From: Gammaproteobacteria bacterium
GTDB taxonomy: Bacteria; Pseudomonadota; Gammaproteobacteria; DSM-16500
Assembly: GCA_014132595.1 (NCBI GenBank)
Contig: BMAG01000032.1
Location: forward strand, 1-39,336
Length of the DNA stretch: 39,336 nt
Direction: 5' to 3'
Shown: positions 1 through 8,072 of the stretch, piece by piece
How positions within the stretch are numbered: the stretch's first letter is position 1
Layout: every line of letters starts with the position of its first letter
Made by a program: the position numbers and the translations under genes
Notes under the pieces: generated by a model
Database searches by the model: none
Told to the model about the DNA's origin: nothing
Seen by the model: the letters and a program-made list of their open reading frames with translations, nothing else

Positions 1-121
1 TGCCGTCATTGCGAGCGAAGCGAAGCAATCCATCTTTTAAACAAAGCTTAGAACACAAGAACTGGATTTTTCAGGCTTTGCTTTCGAGATGGATTGCTTC
101 GCTTCGCTCGCAATGACGGCA
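1..121. repeat. Perfect 35-bp inverted repeat (MITE-like palindromic element)
   Basis: The first 35 bases (beginning TGCCGTCATTGCGAGCGAAG) are an exact reverse complement of 87-121, separated by a 51-base loop. A transcript could form a long hairpin. Degraded pieces of the same word (CGCTTCACTCGCAATGA, GCTTCCAATGAG) follow at about 138-182. The GTCATTGCGAGCGAAGCGAAGC word is a familiar dispersed repeat in many bacteria, including Legionellales and Rickettsiales. No transposase is present. The element may continue to the left of the window. Confidence 0.85.
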
Positions 122-249
122 TCGCACGGCAGCAATACGCTTCACTCGCAATGAACGGCAGCGATGGACTTTGCTTCCAATGAGTATGGCACAATGGCTA
201 TTTACTATTTTTAAGCTCGACTTCAAAAAATGACACATCGACCGCTGGA

Positions 250-1833
250 TTAAATGGTTACCGATAATCTAGTAAAATATTTCCCAATCGCTGATTTCTC
301 AAGGTTACTCGAGCAATAACCTATATAAGTATCCGGACGTATAATATAAACTGCGGGTTTTTCTAATTTGAAATGTGTAAAAATCGCATTCTCCGAATCA
401 ACAATCAAATCTTCAGTCTCTTTTATCTCTTCTTTTGAAACAAGGTAAACTTTAATCAATCCTGAATATGTTTTAACTAACCATTGCTGCAATGTTATCA
501 TTTCTTCTAAATTATCGACCCCATCACCCATGAACAACAAAACCGTATGTTCCGCATGACGAAAATAATGATATAATCGCGTGGATTTATTTATTTTTAC
601 ATCCGGCACTCGAGCACCCGGCTGCGGAGATGCAGAAGAAACAGCGTTTTCATATTGAATCAGCGGGCTTTTATGATATTCAATGCCAATCTGAGAAAGC
701 ATCGTACTGACATGCTCAATCAACGGCTTATCCCCTTCTATAATTTTATCGCTAAATTCGCGCAATTTAGTTAAAAATGAGGGATCAAATAAAACCATTT
801 TAGTAAAACTTTCCGCTTGTGCCACAATTTCTTTCACGACAGGATATCGCTCAGCATGATAACTCTCAAGCAACGCCGCTTTTGCCTTGCCTTTAATCAC
901 AAGCGCCAATTTCCAAGCAAGATTAAAAGCATCTTGCATCCCCGCATTCATTCCTTGTCCGCCCAGGGGCGCATGAATATGAGCCGCATCACCCGCTAAA
1001 AAAACAGAACCCTGACTCATTTGCTCTGCTATTTTCCCATGAATCCAAAATGGAGAAACCCACGAAATATCACTGACATAATAAGAACCATATCCACGCT
1101 CTTGCACCATCTCTACCACTTCTTTTTCATAAAAATTTTGCCGCGGATGACTTTGATGGATGTTTGCAGCTAGCCTATATTTATTCATTCCTAAAGGTGA
1201 GGCCGCAAAGACAGTTCCTTCATCAAAAAAGACATGTATTTCATCTTTTGACATGAAAGAATCAATTTTCCCGTCAGCCACCATAAACTGTTCCGTGATA
1301 TCTTCACCCGGAAATACAATTTTACATTTTTGACGAACAACACTATTTGCACCATCACATCCAATCAGCCAATCACAAGTCATCGTCTGCATGATACCTT
1401 TGGATTTAACCCTTGCAGTGACAATTCCATTTTCTTGCTGAACATCGATTAATTCCAAAGATCGTTCAACATGCACCTTGGCTTCATTCAAATAATCAAT
1501 CAGCAATCGCTCAGTATGACTCTGCGGCAACATTAAGATATAAGGATAGGTAGAATCAATTTGATCAATCGGAAGAGTCGTTAATATTTTTCCCGCTAAA
1601 TATAAATTGATGGCATGGCAAGGATGACCCGCTTTCAGAAATCGCGTCACAATCCCAAGCTGATCTAAAAGCTCGAGTGTTCGCGTTTGCATCCAGGTCG
1701 CATTAGAAGCTAATGTGCGTTCAGGCTTTTTATCGATGATTCGAAAGGATACACCCCGTCTCGAAAGCTCTGCCGCCAGTAATAATCCAGTCGGACCTGC
1801 GCCAACAATCAATACGGGTATGTGCTTATCCAT
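250..1833 (-). CDS. FAD-dependent aromatic-ring monooxygenase (PheA/TfdB family)
   Basis: This 527-residue protein fits the single-component flavoprotein hydroxylases that use NAD(P)H and O2 to hydroxylate aromatic or polyketide-like substrates. The N-terminus has the dinucleotide-binding motif GAGPTGLLLAAELSRRG. A DG-type motif (WLIGCDGANSVVR) lies near residue 160. The GD motif that binds the flavin ribityl chain (VFLAGDAAHIHAPLGGQGMN) lies near residue 285. The last ~150 residues resemble the thioredoxin-like C-terminal domain of phenol hydroxylase-type enzymes. The start is the ATG at 1833 because AGGAGG lies 4 bases upstream; a TTG 15 bases earlier is in frame but lies on that ribosome binding site. 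The substrate cannot be read from the sequence. It lies 54 bases downstream of fabV on the same strand and could be co-transcribed with it. Confidence 0.85.
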   Translation of the reverse strand: MDKHIPVLIVGAGPTGLLLAAELSRRGVSFRIIDKKPERTLASNATWMQTRTLELLDQLGIVTRFLKAGHPCHAINLYLAGKILTTLPIDQIDSTYPYILMLPQSHTERLLIDYLNEAKVHVERSLELIDVQQENGIVTARVKSKGIMQTMTCDWLIGCDGANSVVRQKCKIVFPGEDITEQFMVADGKIDSFMSKDEIHVFFDEGTVFAASPLGMNKYRLAANIHQSHPRQNFYEKEVVEMVQERGYGSYYVSDISWVSPFWIHGKIAEQMSQGSVFLAGDAAHIHAPLGGQGMNAGMQDAFNLAWKLALVIKGKAKAALLESYHAERYPVVKEIVAQAESFTKMVLFDPSFLTKLREFSDKIIEGDKPLIEHVSTMLSQIGIEYHKSPLIQYENAVSSASPQPGARVPDVKINKSTRLYHYFRHAEHTVLLFMGDGVDNLEEMITLQQWLVKTYSGLIKVYLVSKEEIKETEDLIVDSENAIFTHFKLEKPAVYIIRPDTYIGYCSSNLEKSAIGKYFTRLSVTI

Positions 1834-1887
1834 TATGCCTCCTTGCAATCGCTGATATAGAGTACCACAAAGCTCAAATGATCGTAA

Positions 1888-3078
1888 CTACCCTATAGAT
1901 TCAATCTTTACCACTGGATTCACCTCAGCCGCATAATTGATCCCATCAACGCCAAACCCAAATAACCGGTGAAACTCATCCCGATATCCTTCAATATCTG
2001 TCAAATCACCTAAATTATCCGTGTTCACCTTGGGCCAAAGTTCCATTATTTTCTGCTGTACATCTTTCTGCATTTCCAAATCATCGATACGAATACGGCC
2101 GTCTTTATCACGCGAATTCGCAGCCTGCGTATAAACATGGTTTTTAAATAATCGATTAATTTGTTCTATACACCCTTCATGCGTTCCTTTCTCTTTCATG
2201 ATCTTATACAACAATGAAATGTACAAAGGCACAACAGGAATCGCTGAACTGGCTTGTGTCACTAATGCTTTATTCACAGACACCAATGCCTGGCCATGAT
2301 AGGGCTTGAGTTTCGCTTGCAACTCTGCCGCCGTTTGCAAAATATGCTCTTTTGCTTTGCCGATGGTTCCTTCTTTATAAATGGGATAAGTCAATTCAGG
2401 ACCGACATAATCATAAGCCAATGTCTTAACACCGTCTGCCAATAAATTCTCTTTGGCTAAAAAATCAATCCACATTGCCCAATCTTCACCACCCATAACA
2501 GCAACCGTCTCTGCAATTTCATCGGAAGTTGCAGGCTCCAGCGTAATTTCCTTCACTTCCCCACGCATCGGATCAACTGTCTTACCCACAAATGTCTTCC
2601 CAATCGGCTTTAATACAGATGAATAAACACGTTCCGTATTCGGATGCACACGACGAGGAGAGGCCAAACTATAAACCACTAAATCCACCTTCCCCAAATC
2701 ACGTCGAATCAAATCCGCCGTTTCCTGCTTTATCTGATTTGAGAACGCATCCCCATTAATACTTTTTGCATAATAATTTTCTTGATGCGCAAAAGCTTCA
2801 AAAGCTGCGGTATTATACCAACCCGCACTTGCTGTCCGTTTCTCATCGGCTTCTTTCTCATAAAACACACCAATCGTTTTTGCGCCATACCCAAAGGTCG
2901 CCACAATACGACTCGCAAGCCCATACCCCGTTGATGCACCAATAATCAGCACATTCTTAGGCCCTTCAAAATGCCCTTCTGCCTTCACAAATTTAATTTG
3001 CGATTCAACGACTTTGGCACAACCTTCTGGATGCGCTGTTGTACAAATAAAACCACGTATTTTAGGTTGAATAATCAT
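1888..3078 (-). CDS. fabV: Trans-2-enoyl-[ACP/CoA] reductase FabV
   Basis: FabV is an NADH-dependent enoyl reductase that carries out the last reduction of each fatty-acid elongation cycle and is naturally insensitive to triclosan. The 396-residue length is typical for the family. Near the N-terminus, VLIIGASTGYGLASRI (residues 43-58) is the dinucleotide-binding loop. The catalytic Y-x8-K pair is Tyr234 and Lys243 in YKEGTIGKAK. The protein starts at an ATG preceded by AAGGATT. No other fatty-acid synthesis gene is adjacent. Whether it is the only enoyl reductase of the cell cannot be judged here. Confidence 0.95.
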   Translation of the reverse strand: MIIQPKIRGFICTTAHPEGCAKVVESQIKFVKAEGHFEGPKNVLIIGASTGYGLASRIVATFGYGAKTIGVFYEKEADEKRTASAGWYNTAAFEAFAHQENYYAKSINGDAFSNQIKQETADLIRRDLGKVDLVVYSLASPRRVHPNTERVYSSVLKPIGKTFVGKTVDPMRGEVKEITLEPATSDEIAETVAVMGGEDWAMWIDFLAKENLLADGVKTLAYDYVGPELTYPIYKEGTIGKAKEHILQTAAELQAKLKPYHGQALVSVNKALVTQASSAIPVVPLYISLLYKIMKEKGTHEGCIEQINRLFKNHVYTQAANSRDKDGRIRIDDLEMQKDVQQKIMELWPKVNTDNLGDLTDIEGYRDEFHRLFGFGVDGINYAAEVNPVVKIESIG

Positions 3079-3232
3079 GATGAATCCTTACGATCAAATA
3101 GGGGCGTATTATTTCATAGAATGGGGAATTAACAAAAGAAATTAAAGCATATTAAAAAACGATCAGCGCTTGAGCCAATTAATCACTTGATTCAAACGCT
3201 AGAATATCGATAATAATTCAGTATTTATTTTA

Positions 3233-3595
3233 TCATCTCCCTGACTTTTGTCGGCTTTTGTTAATCTTTGCTATAGATTCCTGCCCCGCAATATTACTTA
3301 TTTTCTTGCGTACTTCATCCTGTAAATTCCTAAGGGCTTTTGGATCTTTAAGTTGAGATGAGTTTACAGCAAAGACTGCATCTGCAACTAATATATCTAA
3401 ATCACCAAGCTGTTGTTTTAGACTTCTTGGTTTACCTTTATTTTCAAACAAACCAAAAAATCTAGATTTTTTTTCATTATTTATTTCAGCAAGAGCAGCA
3501 TCTATTTTTCTTAAATAAGAAGACCGTCTATGCAAAGGTGAACCTTTATAAACAGTCTGCTCTTGAAAGTCTTTTTTACTAATTAAGATACCCAT
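3233..3595 (-). CDS. Hypothetical protein, paralogue of the next gene upstream
   Basis: A 120-residue basic protein of no family I recognise, with no signal peptide or membrane segment. It is clearly related to the neighbouring gene at 3637-4035. Both have an ISKKDF/MSKEEF-like start, an HRRSxxLRKIDxAL motif (residues 22-35 here), a short aromatic-basic stretch (RFFGLF) and a helical C-terminus. The segment LKDPKALRNLQDEV (82-95) also resembles the C-terminus of the 509-residue protein at 33492-35021. GGAGG lies 8 bases before the ATG. It probably shares an operon with its paralogue. A secreted effector or a lineage-specific regulator are both possible, with no direct evidence for either. Confidence 0.7.
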   Translation of the reverse strand: MGILISKKDFQEQTVYKGSPLHRRSSYLRKIDAALAEINNEKKSRFFGLFENKGKPRSLKQQLGDLDILVADAVFAVNSSQLKDPKALRNLQDEVRKKISNIAGQESIAKINKSRQKSGR

Positions 3596-3636
3596 TGTAA
3601 TATCCTCCCAATCATTAAAAATTCTCTCAAATTAAC

Positions 3637-4035
3637 TTAAACAATCCCTGCCTTTCGAGAAGCCAGAAATTCTGAGCTTTTTGTGTTCATTAAATTTTTA
3701 ACTTGTGATTGCAGCTGCATTAACCCATCACCAGGTTGATCTTCATTTTTTTTAAGTTTACGAAGATCAACCTCAATGATTGCGGTATTAATCAATGTAT
3801 TCAAATCGCGAAGCTTTTCCAGGTCAGTCTTTTGATTTTGCTTTTGATCTCTTCTAAAGAATTTAAAAAGTCCTTTGGATTTTCCGCTATGATGCAACGC
3901 ATCCAATGCATCATCAATTTTCCTGAGATGAACCGAACGTCTATGCACAGATGCGTGAGGCCCGACATACGCAGTTGCTTTCCGAAATTCTTCTTTACTC
4001 ATCAAAGGTAATTTTTTATCCGGGCCAGAATGCAT
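3637..4035 (-). CDS. Hypothetical protein, paralogue of the next gene downstream
   Basis: A 132-residue basic protein, first of a tandem pair of paralogues 41 bases apart. The matching core runs from MSKEEF through HRRSVHLRKIDDAL (residues 31-44), then LFKFFRR and LRDLNTLINTAIIEVDLRKL. The start is the ATG at 4035, which has GGAGG 5 bases upstream; an in-frame TTG four codons earlier precedes that site. No catalytic motif, signal peptide or transmembrane segment is visible. Retention of two diverged copies suggests duplication followed by specialisation. The function is unknown. Confidence 0.7.
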   Translation of the reverse strand: MHSGPDKKLPLMSKEEFRKATAYVGPHASVHRRSVHLRKIDDALDALHHSGKSKGLFKFFRRDQKQNQKTDLEKLRDLNTLINTAIIEVDLRKLKKNEDQPGDGLMQLQSQVKNLMNTKSSEFLASRKAGIV

Positions 4036-4145
4036 AACAACCTCCAAACATAAATAAAAGGTAAATTCTTATGCATTCAAGTATAGTGCTTAAATGAAAA
4101 TTTGCTTGGCCCTCTCAATAACCCTCTGTTTATTATAAAAATCTT

Positions 4146-5249
4146 CTATTGCTGCACCGCACGACCAAACTGTTCCGTCAAATCCTGTACCACAACCGTT
4201 CTTGCCAATGGCATTTTTAAACGAGGTGCATTTTCCGTAAAATTCACCTTCGTCAAAGACACTGCTCGTAATGACATATCCCCATAAGTACGATAATAAA
4301 TAACACGATGTGTTAAATCCTTAAAAACAACCCATTGCGTTGTTTCATTGCTCGCATTACCCGTCTCCGGCTCACGCACAAGACCCAAAGGAATATCAAC
4401 ATTATTAATCACATGCTCCGCTAAATTAAGCGCGCCAATAATATTGTCCGTGGGAATTGCAACATGCAATAAAGTCGCAGTTTTTACAAACCGTGAAGGC
4501 GGGCTCACATCACCCGGCAGACCCACCATTCCAAATCCTTGCCCATTCGATGAAAATCTTAATCCATCGCTAATCACAGCCGGCGGATTGATGGGTGTTA
4601 AATGAAGATAATTTGTTAAATTAGTTAAATGCCAATTATATCCAGGAGAATTCGTCATGACGCCCATATGATCATAGACGCGTAGTTTCCCTGCAATGTA
4701 TTCCACAACAATGCCTTTACCTGTTGCATCAAAAATAGAAAAATGAAGGGGAAAAATCATATCGCCTAATGCAGGAACTTTTTGTGCAAACACATAAATA
4801 TGTTCTAACTCTTTTTTCACTTCATCAATCGTTTTAAAATTACTTAATACCCAATCTCCAAAATTTAGATAAGGCAGCGCCTGATTACTTAAATCGGCAG
4901 GAACGGTTTGATAGTCTGCAAAACCTGGTAAATATAAGCTTTCAACACTGAGCCCTGCTTCATTCATACCATCAATGGCAAAATCCTGATTCATCGCATC
5001 CAAAAAAACATAGCCGTACTTTGCTTTCCAAGCCAAACCCGATTTACCATCCGGTGCTATCGTCGTAAAAACTCGTCCTCGCGTTGAACTGCGCAAATTC
5101 GATTTCATATCCACACTGTATTCCATACTGCGCGTAATCAACACCGTGCCGTCTTTTGCCATGACACGAAAATCGGTGCAAGCCAATGAATTGATATTCA
5201 ACGACGCGATGAGGATAACTAGGATTAGGTGTATTACTGATTTAAACAT
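4146..5249 (-). CDS. Secreted choloylglycine hydrolase / penicillin V acylase family enzyme
   Basis: This is an N-terminal-nucleophile amidase (367-residue precursor) of the family that includes bile salt hydrolases, penicillin V acylases and some acyl-homoserine-lactone acylases. The signal peptide (residues 1-23, ending NINSLA) is followed directly by Cys24 of CTDF, so cleavage would expose the nucleophile. Arg17 of the mature enzyme is present (LITRSMEYS). Position 20 is Glu rather than the Asp of classical Gram-positive enzymes, as I recall for some Gram-negative members. The Asn (VMTNSPGYNW) and Arg (SPPSRF) of the active site are also present. The start is the ATG at 5249, with AAGGA 7 bases upstream; reading further upstream adds residues before the signal peptide. 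It is probably periplasmic or exported. The substrate is uncertain: bile salt, N-acyl amide or signal lactone. Confidence 0.85.
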   Translation of the reverse strand: MFKSVIHLILVILIASLNINSLACTDFRVMAKDGTVLITRSMEYSVDMKSNLRSSTRGRVFTTIAPDGKSGLAWKAKYGYVFLDAMNQDFAIDGMNEAGLSVESLYLPGFADYQTVPADLSNQALPYLNFGDWVLSNFKTIDEVKKELEHIYVFAQKVPALGDMIFPLHFSIFDATGKGIVVEYIAGKLRVYDHMGVMTNSPGYNWHLTNLTNYLHLTPINPPAVISDGLRFSSNGQGFGMVGLPGDVSPPSRFVKTATLLHVAIPTDNIIGALNLAEHVINNVDIPLGLVREPETGNASNETTQWVVFKDLTHRVIYYRTYGDMSLRAVSLTKVNFTENAPRLKMPLARTVVVQDLTEQFGRAVQQ

Positions 5250-5638
5250 ACGAGATTCCTTCTCTTTAGAAGTGCTTTTTAAGGAAAATATTATCGCCTT
5301 AATGAGCCCCCTTGTAAAACCATAAATACGGTTTATACTAACATTGCAAGCAGGTATTGAATCGAAGCCCAACGTATATATGAGAGGAAGTCAGCGTGCA
5401 GGTGCGGTGTGCAAACCTTGATGTTTAAGGGAGCCTAAAACACCTCCAAGACGTCCACTTAGCAAAAATTGGCATTCGATCATACCTGCTTCTTTTTTAC
5501 CATTTTCGCAAGAATTTCCTTCCACTGCCCATAAACTGTGATACACTAGCCAACTGTTATAAGGGGATGCTCCATTACATCCTAATGCAAGCACTCTCCC
5601 TATAGCATTTTTTTTACTTATTTAAAGGTTATAGAATT
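5250..5638. other. 389-bp intergenic region with no convincing gene
   Basis: This is the divergent spacer between the choloylglycine hydrolase gene (minus strand) and the cold-shock gene (plus strand), so it should hold both promoters. A possible -10 for the cold-shock gene is TACACT at 5543-5548, with a weak TTCCAC 16 bases before it. That would give a leader of about 84 bases, in the range of the long structured leaders of cold-shock mRNAs. A 67-codon minus-strand frame at 5391-5594 starts with GTG and lacks a properly placed ribosome binding site. Confidence 0.4.
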
Positions 5639-5851
5639 ATGGCAAAGCGTGAAAAAGGTACAGTTAAATGGTTTGATAGCGGGAAAGGATTTGGTTTTAT
5701 TGCAAGAGAGCAAGGTGAAGATGTATTCGTTCATTTTCGCGCTATCCGTGGTGAAGGCTACCGTTCTTTAGAAGAAGGTCAAGTTGTTGAATTCACAGTA
5801 ACCCAAGGCCAAAAAGGTCCACAAGCAGAAGATGTTGCTGTTGCTGAATAA
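5639..5851 (+). CDS. csp: Cold-shock domain protein (CspA family)
   Basis: A 70-residue single-domain nucleic-acid-binding protein. Both RNA-binding motifs are intact: RNP1 as KGFGFI and RNP2 as VFVHF, following the standard [14 protein letters not shown] start. Such proteins melt mRNA secondary structure in the cytoplasm and act in cold shock or stationary phase. AAAGG lies about 8 bases before the ATG. The gene stands alone and is followed by an intrinsic terminator at 5903-5936. Paralogues usually exist, so the exact csp number cannot be assigned. Confidence 0.95.
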   Translation: MAKREKGTVKWFDSGKGFGFIAREQGEDVFVHFRAIRGEGYRSLEEGQVVEFTVTQGQKGPQAEDVAVAE

Positions 5852-5902
5852 TATATCGTCGTAAGCCGGTTTATTTTTCTCCGCACATTTTTATTTTTTG
5901 AG

Positions 5903-5936
5903 AGAAGAGAGTCAAAACTCTCTTCTTCTCTTTTTT
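5903..5936 (+). terminator. Intrinsic terminator of the cold-shock gene
   Basis: The stem AGAAGAGAGT (5903-5912) pairs exactly with ACTCTCTTCT (5917-5926) around a CAAA loop. A T-rich run (TCTCTTTTTT) follows at 5927-5936. It lies 51 bases after the stop codon. Confidence 0.8.
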
Positions 5937-5971
5937 AACCCCTCTCTATTTTCCCCACCTTATTTTTAAAA

Positions 5972-6200
5972 AATTCGTGAGCGTGAACGCTTGCGCCTCT
6001 TTGCGATTTCTTATCGTACGTTTTTTCTTACCGTAAATGACCTTTCCCGCTTAGAAACTCCCCTCTCCCGCACTCAAAAATATTTTTAAAATCACCGCCT
6101 ATGGGCGGGAGAGGGGAGTTTCTAAGCGGGAAAGGTCATTTACGGTAAGAAAAAACGTACGATAAGAAATCGCAAACAGGCGCGCAAGCGTTCACGAATT
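5972..6200. repeat. Large palindromic element with a perfect 69-bp inverted repeat
   Basis: Bases 6003-6071 are an exact reverse complement of 6105-6173. Looser outer arms extend to 5972 and 6200, where the left arm has an extra GTGAGC-like 6-base repeat. The loop is 6072-6104. No coding frame, transposase or obvious target duplication is seen. A transcript would fold into a hairpin of about 100 bp. The element ends 10 bases after the methyltransferase gene's stop codon, so it could act as that gene's 3' end. It resembles a MITE or a large REP-like element. Confidence 0.9.
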
Positions 6201-6210
6201 AAGAATCATC

Positions 6211-6750
6211 TCAAGCCCAAACTTCTACCCTCGCCGGCGGCAAATTCATCCAAATCCGCTTAGAAGCCACCCGCTCAAAATTCGCCAATGAAAAAAACGG
6301 ATTCTCATTAAAACTATACGTATATTGAATATACCGACCTTCTTTTGAAAGCCTCAAATTAATTTGTTTCAAAATCGTTTCTGCTATCGGCTTTGGCAAA
6401 GATCTCAACGGCAAACTCGAAATAATAGTATGTACTTCACGTTTTTCAAACGTTAACAGCGTCATTAACTCTGCCGCATTGCCTTCAATAATTCGAATCG
6501 CAGGAAAACGACGACGTAATTTCTTCACTAAATCTTTGGAAGACTCCACCACGATAATATTATTTGGCTGCAACCCTGTTTTTAACAATTCCTTCGTAAT
6601 CACACCCGTACCTGCACCTAACTCAACCACAACGCCCTGCGGATTTTTAACCACATGCGCTGCCATTTCTTTCGCTAAAAAAGAAGAGCTCGGAAAAAGC
6701 GCACCGATCTCGCGCGGATTGTTTACTAAGGCTTTTAAAAAACTAAACAT
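6211..6750 (-). CDS. SAM-dependent methyltransferase (COG3963, phospholipid N-methyltransferase-like)
   Basis: A 179-residue class I methyltransferase. The SAM-binding motif I is VVELGAGTGVITKELL (residues ~41-56), followed by an acidic motif II (IIVVESS). The N-terminal NPREIGALFPSS and the C-terminal NLPPARVEVW are features of small phospholipid methyltransferase-like proteins related to PmtA and to rRNA adenine dimethylases. A likely role is methylation of a lipid head group, but the substrate is not provable from sequence. It is flanked downstream by the large palindrome. Confidence 0.75.
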   Translation of the reverse strand: MFSFLKALVNNPREIGALFPSSSFLAKEMAAHVVKNPQGVVVELGAGTGVITKELLKTGLQPNNIIVVESSKDLVKKLRRRFPAIRIIEGNAAELMTLLTFEKREVHTIISSLPLRSLPKPIAETILKQINLRLSKEGRYIQYTYSFNENPFFSLANFERVASKRIWMNLPPARVEVWA

Positions 6751-6943
6751 AATTTAATCCATTTAAGTCAATCACTTAAGTTGGGTTCAGTATAGTATTT
6801 TTATTAAGGTATGCAAGAACTTTGAATTATACTCATTTCACTAAAATTAATCAAAACAACCCATTTAGGTTAGCTCTTGGCGTTCATAAGCAGTTGATGT
6901 AACATCCAGCCTTATTCAATCGATTCGATAAGGCATAAACAGA

Positions 6944-7969
6944 ATGGATACACTTCCAGAATCAGAAATTATCATCGCTGAAAAACATCTGCGCGATATC
7001 TTAACGCTTGCGATCAAGCACTCATCTGAAGATGCGGCACTCATCATCTACGATACAAGATGTCCGCTTGCCATCGCTTTAACGAAAGCTTATAAACGCA
7101 TCTTGCCAAAGGCAGTCTACATTGATTTTGACACTGTCACACCTACCGATATTTTTACAGCATTCAAAACGCTTAAACCCAAAGACCTGGTCATTCTCAT
7201 TCAAACCAGCAGCTTTAGATTAAATGATTTTCGGATACGCGTAGAGTTATTCGAACAATCACTCAAAGTCATTGAACATCCGCATTTAGGACGAATGATT
7301 GGCATCGAAAAAAATTATTATATCGAATCGCTCGCCTACGATGCCTCCTATTTTCGTCATGTCGGCCATGCACTAAAAAAACAAATTGATCAAGCCCAAA
7401 GCGGTGTTGTTGACAGCGATGGCGAACGCCTTCTTTTTGATTCACCCTTCGAACCTGCAAAACTCAATATCGGCGATTACACTGATATGAAAAACATTGG
7501 CGGACAATTTCCAATTGGAGAAGTCTTCACAGAAGCTAAAACCTTAGAATCTGTGAATGGCCGCGTGCGAATTTTTGCATTTGCCGATCGTGAATTCAAA
7601 GTCAATAAACCCGAAATACCCCTGACACTCGTCATCACCCAAGGCCGTGTCACAGACGTGATCCACTCTACTCCTGAATTTGATAAAGTCCTTGATGCGA
7701 TCCGAGAAGATGAAACAGAAGTCTGGGTACGTGAATTAGGCTTCGGCATGAATCGGGCTTTTACTCCCGAACGCATCGTAAGCGACATCGGCACTTACGA
7801 GCGCATGTGCGGTATCCATCTTTCCTTAGGCTCAAAACACGGAGTCTATAAAAAATCAAACTTTAGACGAGGGGATACCTGGCATCACGTGGATATTTTT
7901 GCAATTACACACCGAGTCTACCTGGATGATGTCATTGTCTTTGAAAAAGGAGCCTGGAAAATACCTTAA
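6944..7969 (+). CDS. M29-like aminopeptidase (COG2309 family)
   Basis: A 341-residue cytoplasmic protein whose C-terminal two-thirds fits the aminopeptidase T (AmpS/PepS) family, which uses two metal ions to remove N-terminal residues. The ordered motifs are GGQFPIGEVFTEAKTLESVN (with a ligand-type Glu), ELGFGMN, YERMCGIHLSLGSKHG (Glu and His) and a late HHVDIF (His and Asp). The N-terminal ~140 residues match the family less clearly. AAGG lies 10 bases before the ATG. The next gene starts 103 bases downstream on the same strand, so co-transcription is possible but unproven. Exact substrate preference is unknown. Confidence 0.7.
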   Translation: MDTLPESEIIIAEKHLRDILTLAIKHSSEDAALIIYDTRCPLAIALTKAYKRILPKAVYIDFDTVTPTDIFTAFKTLKPKDLVILIQTSSFRLNDFRIRVELFEQSLKVIEHPHLGRMIGIEKNYYIESLAYDASYFRHVGHALKKQIDQAQSGVVDSDGERLLFDSPFEPAKLNIGDYTDMKNIGGQFPIGEVFTEAKTLESVNGRVRIFAFADREFKVNKPEIPLTLVITQGRVTDVIHSTPEFDKVLDAIREDETEVWVRELGFGMNRAFTPERIVSDIGTYERMCGIHLSLGSKHGVYKKSNFRRGDTWHHVDIFAITHRVYLDDVIVFEKGAWKIP

Positions 7970-8072
7970 TATGTGTATTTTCATCAGGTTAGATTTTAGA
8001 TGAGGAGGCAAATAAGAACACTTATATATAAGCTATACTATGTATATAGCATTTTAAAAGCTAGAGGAGTTT

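Noticed and set aside
5180-5249. Lipoprotein signal for the choloylglycine hydrolase
   Set aside because: The residues before the Cys (SLAC) do not fit a lipobox, and the Cys is required as the free catalytic nucleophile.
4146-5372. Longer choloylglycine hydrolase reading with 41 extra N-terminal residues
   Set aside because: The signal peptide and ribosome binding site both fit the internal ATG at 5249.
5391-5594. 67-codon minus-strand frame starting with GTG
   Set aside because: The GGGAGA before it is too close to the start to work as a ribosome binding site, there is no recognisable domain, and it lies in a region expected to hold two divergent promoters.
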